A stretch of DNA of 43,557 bases from Verrucomicrobiota bacterium (GTDB lineage Bacteria > Verrucomicrobiota > Verrucomicrobiia > Verrucomicrobiales > Verrucomicrobiaceae), in assembly GCA_963204975.1 (NCBI GenBank), contig CAUJJC010000054.1, positions 1 through 43,557 on the forward strand. Direction: 5' to 3'. Each line of letters starts with the position of its first letter. Positions within the stretch are counted from its first letter, which is position 1. A model generated the notes under the pieces. That model was not told where the DNA came from. It was given only the letters and a program-made list of their open reading frames with translations, and searched no databases. Shown in pieces: positions 7,077 through 16,160 of this stretch. The position numbers and the translations under genes were made by a program.

Positions 7077-9164
7077 ATGAAATCGCCGTTTCTCCTCGCT
7101 CTCACTTTCGCCATCGCCTCCACCCTTGTCGCGCAGGAGGCGGCACCGCCGGAGCTGCCGCGTCCGCTGCGAGAGCTGAACACGAGCTACTTCCCATTCA
7201 ATCGTCAGGCGGCGGCGAGCTGGAAGCTGCGCAAGGAGGAGATTCGCACCCGCATCCTGCTGGCCTCGGGCTTGTATCCGATGCCGACGAAGACGCCGCT
7301 CAAGGCCGTGGTGCATGGCCGCGTGGAGCGCGACGATTACACCATCGACCGCGTCTTCTTCGAGTCCTTCCCCGGTCACTTCGTCACGGGCAGTCTCTAC
7401 CTGCCCAAGACCAAGCCGAAGGATGGCAAGATGCCCGGCATTCTCTGCCCGCACGGGCATTGGCCTAACGGACGATTCATGGACAACGGTGCGGACACGC
7501 CCGCAACCAATCAGGAGCTGGCGATCGGTGCGGAGCGCTGGGAGAATGGTGCTCGTTCGCCATTGCAGGCGCGGCTGGTGCAGCTCGCACGCATGGGATG
7601 TGCCGTGTTCTTCTATGACATGCTTGGCTATGCGGACTCGATCCAGATCGCGGAGCATCGCAGCGGCAAGCGCGCGGACCTTGAAGGCTCAGAGCCCGGC
7701 ACCTTCGGCCTCTACAGCGCGGCGGCGGATCTTCGGCTGCAATCGAACTTCGGTCTGCAAACCTGGAACAGCGTGCGTGCCCTCGACTTCCTCCTCTCGG
7801 TGAAGGGCGTGGACCCGGCGCGTGTGTCGTGCACGGGGGCGAGCGGTGGCGGCACGCAGACGATGATCCTCGGGGCCATTGATGACCGACTCACGACGGA
7901 CTTCCCATGCGTGATGGTCTCCACGGCCATGCAAGGCGGATGCACCTGCGAGAACGCCTGCTACCTGCGCATCGGCCAGGGCAACATCGACATCGCTGCG
8001 GCCTTCGCGCCGAAGCCCATGGGCATGACTTCCGCTGATGACTGGACGATCGACCTCGAGCGCAAGGGCTTCCCCGACTTGCAGGCGGTGTGGAAGCAAC
8101 TGGGCAAGCCCGACAACGTGGAGGCGCACTTCAACACGCACTTCAAACACAACTACAACCACGTCTCGCGCACGCAGATGTATGGGTTCATGAACAAGCA
8201 CTTCAAGCTAGGCTTCAAGGAGCCGGTGCTGGAGCGGGATTTTGTGTTCAGCACGCCCGAGGACCTCACGGTGTGGACCAGTGAGCATCCCAAGCCCGCT
8301 GGCGACCAAGTGGGCGGCGAGCACGAGAAGGCGCTGCTCAAGCACTGGAGCGAGGACAATGACAAGGTGATCGGCAAGGACAAGAAGGTGCTGGCCACCG
8401 CCTGGCAGACCATGATCGGGCGTGGATTGCCGAGCGGAGCCGAAGTGAACTTCGACCTCCAGGACAAGCAGGACCGTGGCAGCTACGTGGTGCTCAAGGG
8501 CATCGTGCGAAACCTCAAAGAGAAGGAAGAGACGCCGGTCATCTTCCTTGGGCCGCAAGCCGATGACTGGAAGGGCTCGGTGGTGGTTTGGCTCACCGCT
8601 CGCGGGGTGGAAAGCTTTGGTGGTGAAGCCGGACCTCTCAGCCCCGAGGCCAAGAAATTGATCGAGGCAGGCACGGCCATCGCTGTGCCGCAGCTCTACC
8701 TGGCCGATGCCAAAGAGAACCCTCATAACCTAGTGAAGTCGAAGGACACGACGCGTCGCGAGTGGCAGTGGTCCGCCTGCTACACCTATGGCTACAATCC
8801 CACCCTGCTGGCCTGCCGCGTGCATGATGTGCTGAACCTTGTCTCCATGATGAAGAATCATCCCGAGACTCAGCCGAAGCAGATCTATCTCGCGGGCAGC
8901 GAAGGCATGGCACCCGTGGCTGCTGCGGCCGGTGCGATGCTGAAGGGGACCTTCGCAGGTGCCGTGCTCGATACCGAGGGCTTCCGCTTTGCTCAACTCA
9001 AGGACCAGTTCCACCCGTCCTTCGTTCCAGGTGCGGTGAAGTATGGCGACCTGCCCGCACTCATCCAGCTCTGCGCGCCTGCGAAGGTGACGCAGCTCGG
9101 CGAGGGCAAGGAACCTGGCGGTGCCGAGGCTGTCGCCAATGCGATCCTGAAGCTGACGAAGTGA
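7077..9164 (+). CDS. Secreted alpha/beta hydrolase (acetylxylan-esterase-like)
   Basis: A 695-aa protein with a signal peptide (about residues 1-20, ending VAQ). The first half is an alpha/beta hydrolase: GHFVTGSLYLP, an oxyanion-region CPHGHWPNGR, FFYDMLGYADS, and the nucleophile elbow GAS256GG (about 7836-7850). This arrangement matches the large acetylxylan esterase/dipeptidyl-peptidase-like hydrolases common in Verrucomicrobiota and Planctomycetota. The second half contains another hydrolase-like beta-alpha pattern (QIYLAGSEGMAPVAAAAGAML) that lacks a standard GxSxG and may be a degenerate duplicate. A role in deacetylating plant or algal polysaccharide is likely but not proven. The ATG at 7077 is chosen because it directly precedes the signal peptide. 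Confidence 0.8.
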   Translation: MKSPFLLALTFAIASTLVAQEAAPPELPRPLRELNTSYFPFNRQAAASWKLRKEEIRTRILLASGLYPMPTKTPLKAVVHGRVERDDYTIDRVFFESFPGHFVTGSLYLPKTKPKDGKMPGILCPHGHWPNGRFMDNGADTPATNQELAIGAERWENGARSPLQARLVQLARMGCAVFFYDMLGYADSIQIAEHRSGKRADLEGSEPGTFGLYSAAADLRLQSNFGLQTWNSVRALDFLLSVKGVDPARVSCTGASGGGTQTMILGAIDDRLTTDFPCVMVSTAMQGGCTCENACYLRIGQGNIDIAAAFAPKPMGMTSADDWTIDLERKGFPDLQAVWKQLGKPDNVEAHFNTHFKHNYNHVSRTQMYGFMNKHFKLGFKEPVLERDFVFSTPEDLTVWTSEHPKPAGDQVGGEHEKALLKHWSEDNDKVIGKDKKVLATAWQTMIGRGLPSGAEVNFDLQDKQDRGSYVVLKGIVRNLKEKEETPVIFLGPQADDWKGSVVVWLTARGVESFGGEAGPLSPEAKKLIEAGTAIAVPQLYLADAKENPHNLVKSKDTTRREWQWSACYTYGYNPTLLACRVHDVLNLVSMMKNHPETQPKQIYLAGSEGMAPVAAAAGAMLKGTFAGAVLDTEGFRFAQLKDQFHPSFVPGAVKYGDLPALIQLCAPAKVTQLGEGKEPGGAEAVANAILKLTK

Positions 9165-9252
9165 TCGCAGTCGGTGGCAATCGAGCCCCTGACATCTGCT
9201 TGCACCCCGGAGAGATTCGGCGACGTAACGCACGTCTCTCCATTCGATTCTC

Positions 9253-9894
9253 ATGTCCGCTACAGCCCCTTCACAAATCATCGACGCGCTGAACTGGCGC
9301 TACGCTACCAAGGCCTTCGACGCTTCCCAAGTCATCCCACCCGCCATCTGGAAGTCTCTCGAAGAGAGCCTGGTGCTGACCCCATCGTCCTTCGGCTTGC
9401 AGCCCTGGAAGTTCCTCGTCATTGAGGACAAGGCGTTGCGCGAATCGCTGGTGCCTCATTGCTGGAACCAGCGCCAGGTGGCCGATTGCTCGCACCTCGT
9501 TGTTATGGCCGTGAAGAAGGAACTTACGGTCGATGATCTCGATGCCTTCATTGCCCGGATGGTGGAGGTGCGCGGTGGCACTGCCGATGCGCTCGCTGGA
9601 TTCCGCAAGATGCTCGTGGGTATCTATGATCAGGGCTACATGACCACTCAGTGGTCGAAGTCGCAGGCCTACATCGCGCTCGGTCAGTTCATGCTCGCTG
9701 CGGCATTGGTCGGCATCGACACCTGCCCGATGGAAGGCTTTGTGCCAGCCAAGGTGGATGAGGTTCTCGGCCTGCCGGAGCTGGGCCTCACGGCAGCCGT
9801 GCTCTGCCCGGCGGGCTATCGCTCAGAGGATGATCGCTACGCGACGCTGCCGAAGGTTCGCTTCGCGCATGAGGATGTGGTGATCCGTCGATAG
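9253..9894 (+). CDS. Nitroreductase-family oxidoreductase
   Basis: A 213-aa cytoplasmic flavoprotein. The FMN-binding start NWRYATKAFD (Arg16, Lys20) and the TPSSFGLQPWKFLVIED segment are diagnostic of NAD(P)H-dependent nitroreductases of the NfsB-like group. The C-terminal GIDTCPMEGF and LPKVRF fit the same family. Such enzymes are FMN-dependent dimers that reduce nitro compounds, quinones or enals. It lies 88 bases after the hydrolase on the same strand but need not be in its operon. Confidence 0.88.
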   Translation: MSATAPSQIIDALNWRYATKAFDASQVIPPAIWKSLEESLVLTPSSFGLQPWKFLVIEDKALRESLVPHCWNQRQVADCSHLVVMAVKKELTVDDLDAFIARMVEVRGGTADALAGFRKMLVGIYDQGYMTTQWSKSQAYIALGQFMLAAALVGIDTCPMEGFVPAKVDEVLGLPELGLTAAVLCPAGYRSEDDRYATLPKVRFAHEDVVIRR

Positions 9895-9926
9895 TGATTT
9901 GGGAAGCCCGTTATCCCAACTGCCCA

Positions 9927-9963
9927 AGAAAAACGCCGCATCCACGCGAGGTGAATGCGGCGT
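9927..9963 (-). terminator. Rho-independent terminator of the EF-hand gene
   Basis: Reading the minus strand, ACGCCGCAT (complement of 9955-9963) pairs perfectly with ATGCGGCGT (complement of 9933-9941) across a 13-base loop. A TTTTTCTT tract follows (complement of 9925-9932). It lies about 40 bases beyond the stop of the minus-strand EF-hand gene, and the U-tract polarity fits that gene. Confidence 0.88.
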
Positions 9964-10001
9964 CTGTGATTCATCGGACGATCAGATGATCGTCGTCAGG
10001 C

Positions 10002-10286
10002 TCATTTTGGAGCCTTGGCTTTGCCCTTGCCGCCGGCCTTGAACTCTTCGAGGTCAAGGCTGCCGTCCTTGTTCTTGTCCTTGGCGTCGAACATCTTGGC
10101 GAGGCCATCAGCCTTGGTGGCGTCCTTGGTCTTGGTGAATTCTTCCTTGGAGACCTTGCCATCGCTGTTGGCGTCCTTCTTCTTGAAGGCTTCTTCAGGG
10201 GTCATTTTGGCCTTGCCCTTGTCCTGAGCGTTGACGGCGAAGGTGCCCAGAGCGAGCACGGCGAGGATGGTGGTGAGTGCTTTCAT
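10002..10286 (-). CDS. Exported EF-hand calcium-binding protein
   Basis: A 94-aa protein with a signal peptide (residues 1-20, ending VNA). Two canonical EF-hand loops follow: D38-A-N-S-D-G-K-V-S-K-E-E49 and D70-K-N-K-D-G-S-L-D-L-E-E81. The rest is very Lys-rich (GGKGKAKAPK tail). Spacing and residues are right for Ca2+ coordination. It is a single-gene transcript bounded by a promoter candidate at 10359-10388 and a strong terminator at 9927-9963. A periplasmic or extracellular calcium buffer or sensor is the likely role. Confidence 0.88.
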   Translation of the reverse strand: MKALTTILAVLALGTFAVNAQDKGKAKMTPEEAFKKKDANSDGKVSKEEFTKTKDATKADGLAKMFDAKDKNKDGSLDLEEFKAGGKGKAKAPK

Positions 10287-10352
10287 CAGTTTGGCTTTGA
10301 TCGTGTTGTTTTAGTGTTGGCGCTTGAACCCTGGAACACCCAGCGTCGAGCG

Positions 10353-10388
10353 TGCCCCATTAACGGGGCATTTGTTGAACCTATTCAA
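10353..10388 (-). promoter_or_regulatory. Promoter candidate with two overlapping palindromes
   Basis: On the minus strand TTGAAT (complement of 10383-10388) and GTTAAT (complement of 10359-10364) are separated by 18 bases, a fair sigma-70-type pair upstream of the EF-hand gene. The -10 word is the loop of a perfect hairpin, TGCCCC-attaac-GGGGCA (10353-10370). The -35 overlaps TTGAA-ccta-TTCAA (10375-10388). Such nested symmetry suggests an operator. Confidence 0.4.
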
Positions 10389-10438
10389 AAACTTTTGGTT
10401 CTTTTCGCGGCGATGATTTCTGAACTTTCTGGCGAATC

Positions 10439-11998
10439 TCAGAACTCATCAGCTCCACGGTCCACACGGCCTCCGCGCAGGCGTGAATCGCCGAAGAAAT
10501 CATCCTCTGCGTCGGCTGGCTGGTAGGCGGGGCTGGGCTCGCCAGTGTTGATGGCGGGGGAGCCGGTGGCAAGCTGCCAGGCGGTCTTGGGCTCGGCTGC
10601 GGTGGGATGGGAGACGACGAACTTCGGATCGCCGATGGAACTGCCGGCATCACCACCGCTGAGGGAGGTGGCCGCCTGCCAGGTGCTGAGGCTCTTGCTA
10701 CCGCTCACGCTGAAGACGGGGGCCGACCCTGAAGGCGCGTAATACAGATTGTAGCTGAACACATTGCCAGTGAACCCGCTCGCTGCGCTGCTGGTCACTC
10801 CGATCATCTCCGTGCCGTTGCCTCGGGTGACGACGATGTTGTTCTTGAAGATGTTGTTGGAAACGTGGTGCTGCACCTGAATCTGGGGTGCGCCGCCGAT
10901 GATGCCATTGCCATAGATCGTGTTGTTGATGAAGATGCAGTTCGTCGTGGAGCCACGGCCTGAGTTGTAGCCACCCATGATCAGGCCTGCGCCCTGGTTG
11001 TGGCGGAGGATGTTGTTTCTCAAGGTGATGAAGTCTGCGATGCCGGTGCCGAAATTCTCCTCGCTGGCGACTTCGATGCCGAAATTGCAGCCAAAGACGA
11101 GATTCCGCTCGATGATGATCCGTGTGCCGCCATCCACGTAGATGCCGCCAGCGGCGCGGTCGCCACCGCCAGTCGTGAGGTTGCCGTTGTAGGCCGGGTT
11201 GAAGGACGAGTCGATGTTGTAAACCACGTTGCCAGACACCACGCCGTCCCTTGCGCGATCAAGCGTGCTGGGCAGCGTGCCTTCGAAGCCGATGAGGTCG
11301 ATGCCGATGTTGTTGCAGTCGTGGACGAGGTTGTTGTTCACCCGGAAGTTCGTGACGTTGCCATTGATCACCAGCGCCTCGCTGGCACCGAGCCTGAGAT
11401 GGGAGAGGTGATTGCCTTCAATGACAATGCCGCTGACTGGCGTCGTGCCGCGTCCTGCCACCTTGATGCCGTGCGCGTTGGCGTTGAAGTTGCCTTTGAT
11501 CGTGTTGTTCTGCTCGATGTTGCGGATCGTGTTGTTGAGGAGGCGGATGTTCGTGCAGGTGCCACTGTTGCGGCCTGCGATGAGGATGCCTTCGGGCAGC
11601 CCCTTCTCGTTCGAGGTGCGCCAGTTCTGCAAGGTGAAGCCCTGGATGACGAGGTGGGAGCGGTTCTCGATCTTGATGATCGCAGCGTCCGAGTCATTCG
11701 ATGGCGGCGTCTGGCCAGTGAGGTCGAAGACCGGCGTTTCGTCCGCGTAGTTGCGGAAGATGATGGGCTGGGTGGCAGTGCCGCTAACGCTGATGGTCAC
11801 GGTGGTCGTGTAGGTGCCACCGCGGACATAGACGGTGTCGCCCGCCACAGCGGAGCTGGCCGCCTTGGCCATGGACCAGGGGGCGGCCAGTGTGCCCGCA
11901 TTGGAAGCGGATCCCGTTGGGCTCACGTAACGGTCTGCTCCCATCGCGAGCGGGGCGATGAGCAAAGCAAAGCTGAGGGTGAGAGCGGGCCGAAACAT
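10439..11998 (-). CDS. Secreted right-handed parallel beta-helix protein
   Basis: A 519-aa protein with a signal peptide (residues 1-20, PLAMGA). After ADRYVSPTGSASNAGTLAAPW, which is typical of DUF1565/pectate-lyase-like proteins, the chain consists of repeated beta-helix coils. These have Asn ladders (IRLLNNTIRNI, NFRVNNNLVHDC, FITLRNNILRHN). The C-terminus INTGEPS...RVDRGADEF resembles the anchoring end seen in choice-of-anchor Q proteins. Probable function is extracellular polysaccharide binding or cleavage. No unmistakable lyase catalytic triad is visible, so substrate is open. Confidence 0.85.
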   Translation of the reverse strand: MFRPALTLSFALLIAPLAMGADRYVSPTGSASNAGTLAAPWSMAKAASSAVAGDTVYVRGGTYTTTVTISVSGTATQPIIFRNYADETPVFDLTGQTPPSNDSDAAIIKIENRSHLVIQGFTLQNWRTSNEKGLPEGILIAGRNSGTCTNIRLLNNTIRNIEQNNTIKGNFNANAHGIKVAGRGTTPVSGIVIEGNHLSHLRLGASEALVINGNVTNFRVNNNLVHDCNNIGIDLIGFEGTLPSTLDRARDGVVSGNVVYNIDSSFNPAYNGNLTTGGGDRAAGGIYVDGGTRIIIERNLVFGCNFGIEVASEENFGTGIADFITLRNNILRHNQGAGLIMGGYNSGRGSTTNCIFINNTIYGNGIIGGAPQIQVQHHVSNNIFKNNIVVTRGNGTEMIGVTSSAASGFTGNVFSYNLYYAPSGSAPVFSVSGSKSLSTWQAATSLSGGDAGSSIGDPKFVVSHPTAAEPKTAWQLATGSPAINTGEPSPAYQPADAEDDFFGDSRLRGGRVDRGADEF

Positions 11999-12062
11999 GG
12001 AGCGACTGTAACCGCATCATACGGCCTAGGTCGCGCCCGGTCACGAAAATGATCGCAGTGTC

Positions 12063-14003
12063 TCAGGCGACGACGGCACCGGAAGCCCGCCGCTCGCTCC
12101 ACTTCAGCCATGCAGCGATGAGCAGGAAAACACACTGCGAGGCCCAGAACATCGAGAGCCAGAACCACACGCCGTCGGTGAAACCATAGGCATGGAGACC
12201 CACGCCGAGCTGGTTCACGCCGAACCATGAAAAGACGGTAATCATGCCGGTGATGATGTTGCACGCGTGCAGTCCGATCTCACGGATGTAGCCGCCGAGG
12301 CGAGCGTGAAGGATGATCAGGCACATGAGCACGATCATGAGCGCGCCATTTTCCTTCGGGTCCCAACCCCAGAAACGGCCCCAGGAGTAGTTCGCCCAGA
12401 TGCCACCAAGAATGGTGCCCACGAGCGAGAGGAACAGACCAGCACCGACAAAGCCATACGCCATGCGTGTGAGGCTGCGGGATGATTCATCGCCACCCTG
12501 AATGCTGCCGAAGAGGCGCTTGATGAAGTAGGTCATCGAGATGATCGCGGAGACCATCGCGGCGGAGTAGCCCAGATTGATCAGCGGCACATGCGTGGCC
12601 AGCCAGAAGTTCGTGATCAGCACGGCTTGAAGTTGCTGCATGGTGTCCTGCCCTTCCATGGTCTCAAAACGGATGGAGAGAAACATGCCCGCCGTGCCGG
12701 AGATCGCGGCGATGAGCAGCCCGTAGTGCTTGCGCGTCAGTGCCTCGGCGATGAGACCAAAGATGGCTGCGGTGGCCGTGATGAAGATGATCGTCTCATA
12801 GAGCGTCGTGATCGGCGGACGCTGCATGATGATGCAGCGGATGACGATGCCCACGGTGCAGAGGATGGTGGCGATGGAGATGGAGATCCAGGCTCCGCCG
12901 CGAAGCATCGAAGCCCAGCGTGCCATGGGCGACGCCCAGGTGATGGAGAGCAGAATCAGGCCCAGGAAGAAAAGGCAAAGCGCATAGTAGAAATAGTCCG
13001 TGCGGAGGTAGCTCGCTTCGAGGTTCACATACTTCGCTTCACCGCGCTCGGTAGCCGATGTGCGGATGTTGTTGGCGAGGCTGGTGACGGTGGCCTTGAA
13101 CTTCGCCGCATCGGGCAGCGCGAGGTAAAGCTCCTCGTATTGCTTGAGCCAGTTGAGATCGGCAGCGGTAGGCTCCTTGCCCTGCACGGCACCCATGATG
13201 ATCCAGCCAGGGCCATGCCAGGGCTCGATGTCCTTGGCGGGTGGCGGGAAGAGTCGCAAGCTCAGTTCTTGATTGCCGCTCATCATCGCGCCGAGGGCCG
13301 CACGCATGACGTTCATCATCCAGGGGTTCTGCATTGGCGCGGCAGCCTCGGGATGCGCCTTCACATGTGCCATCACAGCGGGAAGGAGTTCGGTCATGCG
13401 GGAAGGCTTGCCCTCCATCGCCTTGATGATCTCCGGCGGCATCGACTTCATGTCCTCGGAGATCTTGCGAACGAAATCGAAGTGCGTGATGAGCATCTCG
13501 TAGTCGAGGAAGTTCACGCCCAGATTGGCGATCATGCTCTGCACGGCGGTGCGCTTCTTCGAGTCGATCTCCTGATACTCGCGCATCTTGCTCATCAGCG
13601 TCTGACGCGCGGGCAGGATCTCGTTGTAGCTGTAGCGGTCGCGTTTGCCTTTGCCTTCCGTGCTCACGCCGATCTCAGTGATCGCAGCGGAGTTATCCAC
13701 CACGAACAAAGGCATCGTCTGCGAAAGCTCGGGCTTGAACCAGGTGACCAGCAGCCACTCCATCGAGGACAGGTATTCCTTTTTGTTCGTGTCCGGGTTT
13801 TGGAATCCGATGGTCCGCTTGCCGGCGAAGCGCAGCAGTCGATAGCGGGCCAGGGTGTCCAACGGCTTGAGGCGGCCGGCTTCCTGAACTGGGATGGTGG
13901 CGAAGGTGCGCACGACTTCCTTGTCGCGCAGCAGCGACAATGGAACGTCAGCGGCGAAGGTGCTTGTGGCACTCAGCAGAAGGGCGAGGAGAATGTTTTT
14001 CAT
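12063..14003 (-). CDS. ccsA: Cytochrome c biogenesis protein CcsA-like with long periplasmic N-terminus
   Basis: A 646-aa protein. Its C-terminal half is a CcsA/ResC-type integral membrane haem handling protein: several membrane segments with conserved histidines (NFWLATHVPLINLGYSA, LHACNIITG, LHAYGF) and the tryptophan-rich haem motif WGRFWGWDPKENGAL. The N-terminal about 310 residues start with a signal-type segment (ending TFAA) and form a large soluble region (RLKPLDTLARYRLLRFAGKRT). Classical CcsA is about 320 aa, so this is an extended form, as seen in some PVC and Bacteroidetes members. It acts with the neighbouring ResB-like protein to export haem and attach it to apocytochrome CXXCH motifs (system II). 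The gene follows resB by 9 bases. Confidence 0.88.
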   Translation of the reverse strand: MKNILLALLLSATSTFAADVPLSLLRDKEVVRTFATIPVQEAGRLKPLDTLARYRLLRFAGKRTIGFQNPDTNKKEYLSSMEWLLVTWFKPELSQTMPLFVVDNSAAITEIGVSTEGKGKRDRYSYNEILPARQTLMSKMREYQEIDSKKRTAVQSMIANLGVNFLDYEMLITHFDFVRKISEDMKSMPPEIIKAMEGKPSRMTELLPAVMAHVKAHPEAAAPMQNPWMMNVMRAALGAMMSGNQELSLRLFPPPAKDIEPWHGPGWIIMGAVQGKEPTAADLNWLKQYEELYLALPDAAKFKATVTSLANNIRTSATERGEAKYVNLEASYLRTDYFYYALCLFFLGLILLSITWASPMARWASMLRGGAWISISIATILCTVGIVIRCIIMQRPPITTLYETIIFITATAAIFGLIAEALTRKHYGLLIAAISGTAGMFLSIRFETMEGQDTMQQLQAVLITNFWLATHVPLINLGYSAAMVSAIISMTYFIKRLFGSIQGGDESSRSLTRMAYGFVGAGLFLSLVGTILGGIWANYSWGRFWGWDPKENGALMIVLMCLIILHARLGGYIREIGLHACNIITGMITVFSWFGVNQLGVGLHAYGFTDGVWFWLSMFWASQCVFLLIAAWLKWSERRASGAVVA

Positions 14004-14012
14004 GGTCGTCGA

Positions 14013-15272
14013 TCAGGCTGGATTGGAGGTGGGACTGGAGCGTTTCATGAATCGCCCGAGCATGGAGATGAAGTGGATGAGCAGACCAATGGCGGCGGCC
14101 ACGCAGGACCAGAGCGGCCAGTGATCGGAGGGGTTTTGTGCGACGGCGAAGACGGATTGTTTGATCCCGCTGCCACCGCTTTGATCCATGCTGAAGCTGG
14201 CCTGGAAGAGCACGTAGCCACTGTCACGCAGCGGCTCGTTCATGGTGATGATTTTCTTCTCTTCGTGGGTGCCATTGATCTTGGTGATGTGGCTGGTGAA
14301 CTTGCGCGCGCGTTCCGTGCCGGGATGCAGCTCGCGATCAAACTTGTCGAGCCGCACCGAGAACGGCAGCGACCAGCGCTGGCGTCCGAGGTCGATGGCG
14401 TATGTCTTCCCATCCACCTTCACCGTCCAGGGCAGGGGAGCGGTGTTCATGGCGGAGGCAAAGCCCCAGAGGATGCCTTTTTGCTCGGCTCCACTTTTCT
14501 CCTTCACCACCGCATACACGCCATCAATGTTTTGCTCGGAGGTGGGGTTGAGAGCCTTGGCTTGCAGGTAGTAGCCATCCACCGCTTCCTGGTTTTCTGT
14601 GCCCTCAGCGCGCTTGGGTTCGCAGTTGGGCTGGTAGTTTTTCAGCACGAGTTCAAATGGCAAACTGGAGTGCGTGAAGGTGCGGGCCTTGCCACCGGAA
14701 GAATCGGGCACAAGGTCCTCGAAGGCATCGTCATGGATCACGAGGGCCTTGCGTTTGCCATCGGAGGGCGGGGGATCGACTTGCTCGATTTCGACCACGC
14801 GGTTGTGGAAGCTCTGAAACTCGTCGCCGGTCTGGCCTTCGATCAGAGCGAGATTGCCCTCCTTCTTGAACGAGAAGGACACGGCTCCTGCGATCAGCAT
14901 GAACAGCATCGAGAAGTGCGCGATCACGACGCCGATGGTGCGCGGATTCTTCCGAATGCGGAGCAGACCACCCAGCAGCAGATTCAATCCGAAGATCGCC
15001 ATCACGAGGTATCCACCGGGCAGGATGACGGGCAGCTCGAAGTCCTTGGCAGGGACGCTCATAGCTCTCAGGCAGGCTCCAACATCAATGCTCCAGATGA
15101 GCATCGAATCGAAGTATTTGGCCTGCGAATTGAACAACCCGTGCTCCACCTGCTCCAGGGTGCCCAGCAGGGTGATGATCAGCAGCAAGATGAGGAGCAC
15201 CGTGGCGAGGCCGAACGAGCACAGGAAAAGGTAGATCCGTGCGGGGATGGATTTGGAAGTAGAGTCAGACAC
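14013..15272 (-). CDS. resB: Cytochrome c biogenesis protein ResB/Ccs1-like
   Basis: A 419-aa membrane protein. Its N-terminal membrane segments (FLCSFGLATVLLILLLIITLLGTLEQ; a pair near YLVMAIFGLNLLLGGLLRI and VVIAHFSMLFMLIAGAVSF) precede a large periplasmic region. That region contains FELVLKNYQPNCEP and DSGYVLFQASF, and a last helix lies near the C-terminus (CVAAAIGLLIHFISML). This is the ResB/Ccs1 layout of system II cytochrome maturation. The start appears to be GTG at 15272. The adjacent downstream ccsA-like gene supports the assignment. The two proteins form the haem transport and synthetase complex. Confidence 0.88.
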   Translation of the reverse strand: MSDSTSKSIPARIYLFLCSFGLATVLLILLLIITLLGTLEQVEHGLFNSQAKYFDSMLIWSIDVGACLRAMSVPAKDFELPVILPGGYLVMAIFGLNLLLGGLLRIRKNPRTIGVVIAHFSMLFMLIAGAVSFSFKKEGNLALIEGQTGDEFQSFHNRVVEIEQVDPPPSDGKRKALVIHDDAFEDLVPDSSGGKARTFTHSSLPFELVLKNYQPNCEPKRAEGTENQEAVDGYYLQAKALNPTSEQNIDGVYAVVKEKSGAEQKGILWGFASAMNTAPLPWTVKVDGKTYAIDLGRQRWSLPFSVRLDKFDRELHPGTERARKFTSHITKINGTHEEKKIITMNEPLRDSGYVLFQASFSMDQSGGSGIKQSVFAVAQNPSDHWPLWSCVAAAIGLLIHFISMLGRFMKRSSPTSNPA

Positions 15273-15379
15273 GGGAAAGAGTGGATGAAGTATGAATGCT
15301 GAATGCTGAACCGGATGGTGGGCGACGGATGATGAGGGAAGTCACGGAAGGGGATGTTTTTTTCATCCTTCACGCTTCA
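15273..15379. repeat. Short heptamer-like repeats between operon genes
   Basis: The gap between resB and the lipoprotein gene holds GAATGCT-GAATGCT-GAA at about 15293-15309 (period 7), and scattered ATTCATC/GATGAA words. The period matches the longer arrays at 6789 and 16981. Confidence 0.55.
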
Positions 15380-16021
15380 TCATTCAGCCTTTGGTTTGGG
15401 GCGGAATTTCACGCTGCCGCAGAAGGCATCGAAGGCGGCGGCGTTCTTCTCCACGATGTCTTTCGGGCCGGTCATTTTGATGAAGATCGTCAGTTCGGGT
15501 GCCTGTTGGATGATGCCGAGCATCCGATAGCCGGACTGGGCGGCCTCAGCGCCTACGCCTTTGAAGTCGCCATCAACCGTGACGAAGTGAGCCTCCGTAT
15601 CGAGCAAGGTCTTACGCGGGAGCTTGTTGATCTCGTCTTCGGTCAAGGCGGGCTGGCCCATCTGACCGCGCCAGCGATTGATGTTGGCGGCCAATCCACC
15701 GGCCTGTCCAGGCATGGCGGAGAGGTAGCACTCGCCTTCCTGCTTGGGACCGAACTTCAAATCAATGAGGCGCATCTGGCTCGGCGGACTTTCCTGCCAG
15801 CCCTCGGGCGTGGTCCACAGCAGGGGATGCTGGCGGGGTTCATTGCTGGACTCCTTGGTCTCGTCGAAGAAGCGGGTGGAGCTGCTCGCATTGAGCACCG
15901 GCTTGCGTGCCGTGGCGGACATCTCGCGAGAATCGGTGATCTCCATGCGCTCGCCCGCACGCTTGCACGACGGGAAGAGACAAAGCGTGATCAAGGCGAT
16001 CACAGGGCAGGTTTTTTTCAT
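15380..16021 (-). CDS. Lipoprotein of unknown function, upstream of resB/ccsA
   Basis: A 213-aa protein with a probable lipoprotein signal (LCLFPSC, Cys19). The soluble part contains PLLWTTPEGWQESPPSQMRLIDLKFG and a run matching small PVC proteins with a Trp-rich N-terminal segment (INRWRGQMGQPALTEDEINKLP). It lies just ahead of resB in the same direction (107-base gap with repeats), suggesting that it belongs to the cytochrome c maturation cluster. I do not know its biochemical role. Confidence 0.7.
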   Translation of the reverse strand: MKKTCPVIALITLCLFPSCKRAGERMEITDSREMSATARKPVLNASSSTRFFDETKESSNEPRQHPLLWTTPEGWQESPPSQMRLIDLKFGPKQEGECYLSAMPGQAGGLAANINRWRGQMGQPALTEDEINKLPRKTLLDTEAHFVTVDGDFKGVGAEAAQSGYRMLGIIQQAPELTIFIKMTGPKDIVEKNAAAFDAFCGSVKFRPKPKAE

Positions 16022-16104
16022 GAACGGAAAGACGGGGTGGGGTGCGAATGGAACGGTGCGAGGCTGCGATCCTTAGATGACGAAACGGTAACCGGGGAAA
16101 CAGA

Positions 16105-16122
16105 AGCGTATTTCCATACGCT
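16105..16122 (-). terminator. Possible terminator of yebC with GNRA loop
   Basis: On the minus strand AGCGTAT-GGAA-ATACGCT forms a perfect 7-bp stem with a GNRA-type tetraloop, followed by TCTGTTTCC. It lies about 40 bases beyond the yebC stop. The T-tract is weak, so this is a moderate call. Confidence 0.45.
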
Positions 16123-16160
16123 CGCCGCCGTCATTTCGTGTCAGGGAAGCACGCCAAGAA

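Noticed and set aside
12591-15302. A 903-codon plus-strand open frame opposite the cytochrome biogenesis genes
   Set aside because: It is antisense to two clearly recognisable genes (ccsA-like and resB-like), has skewed composition rich in Gly, Asp, His and Arg, and no domain pattern. Such shadows arise from G+C-rich codon usage.
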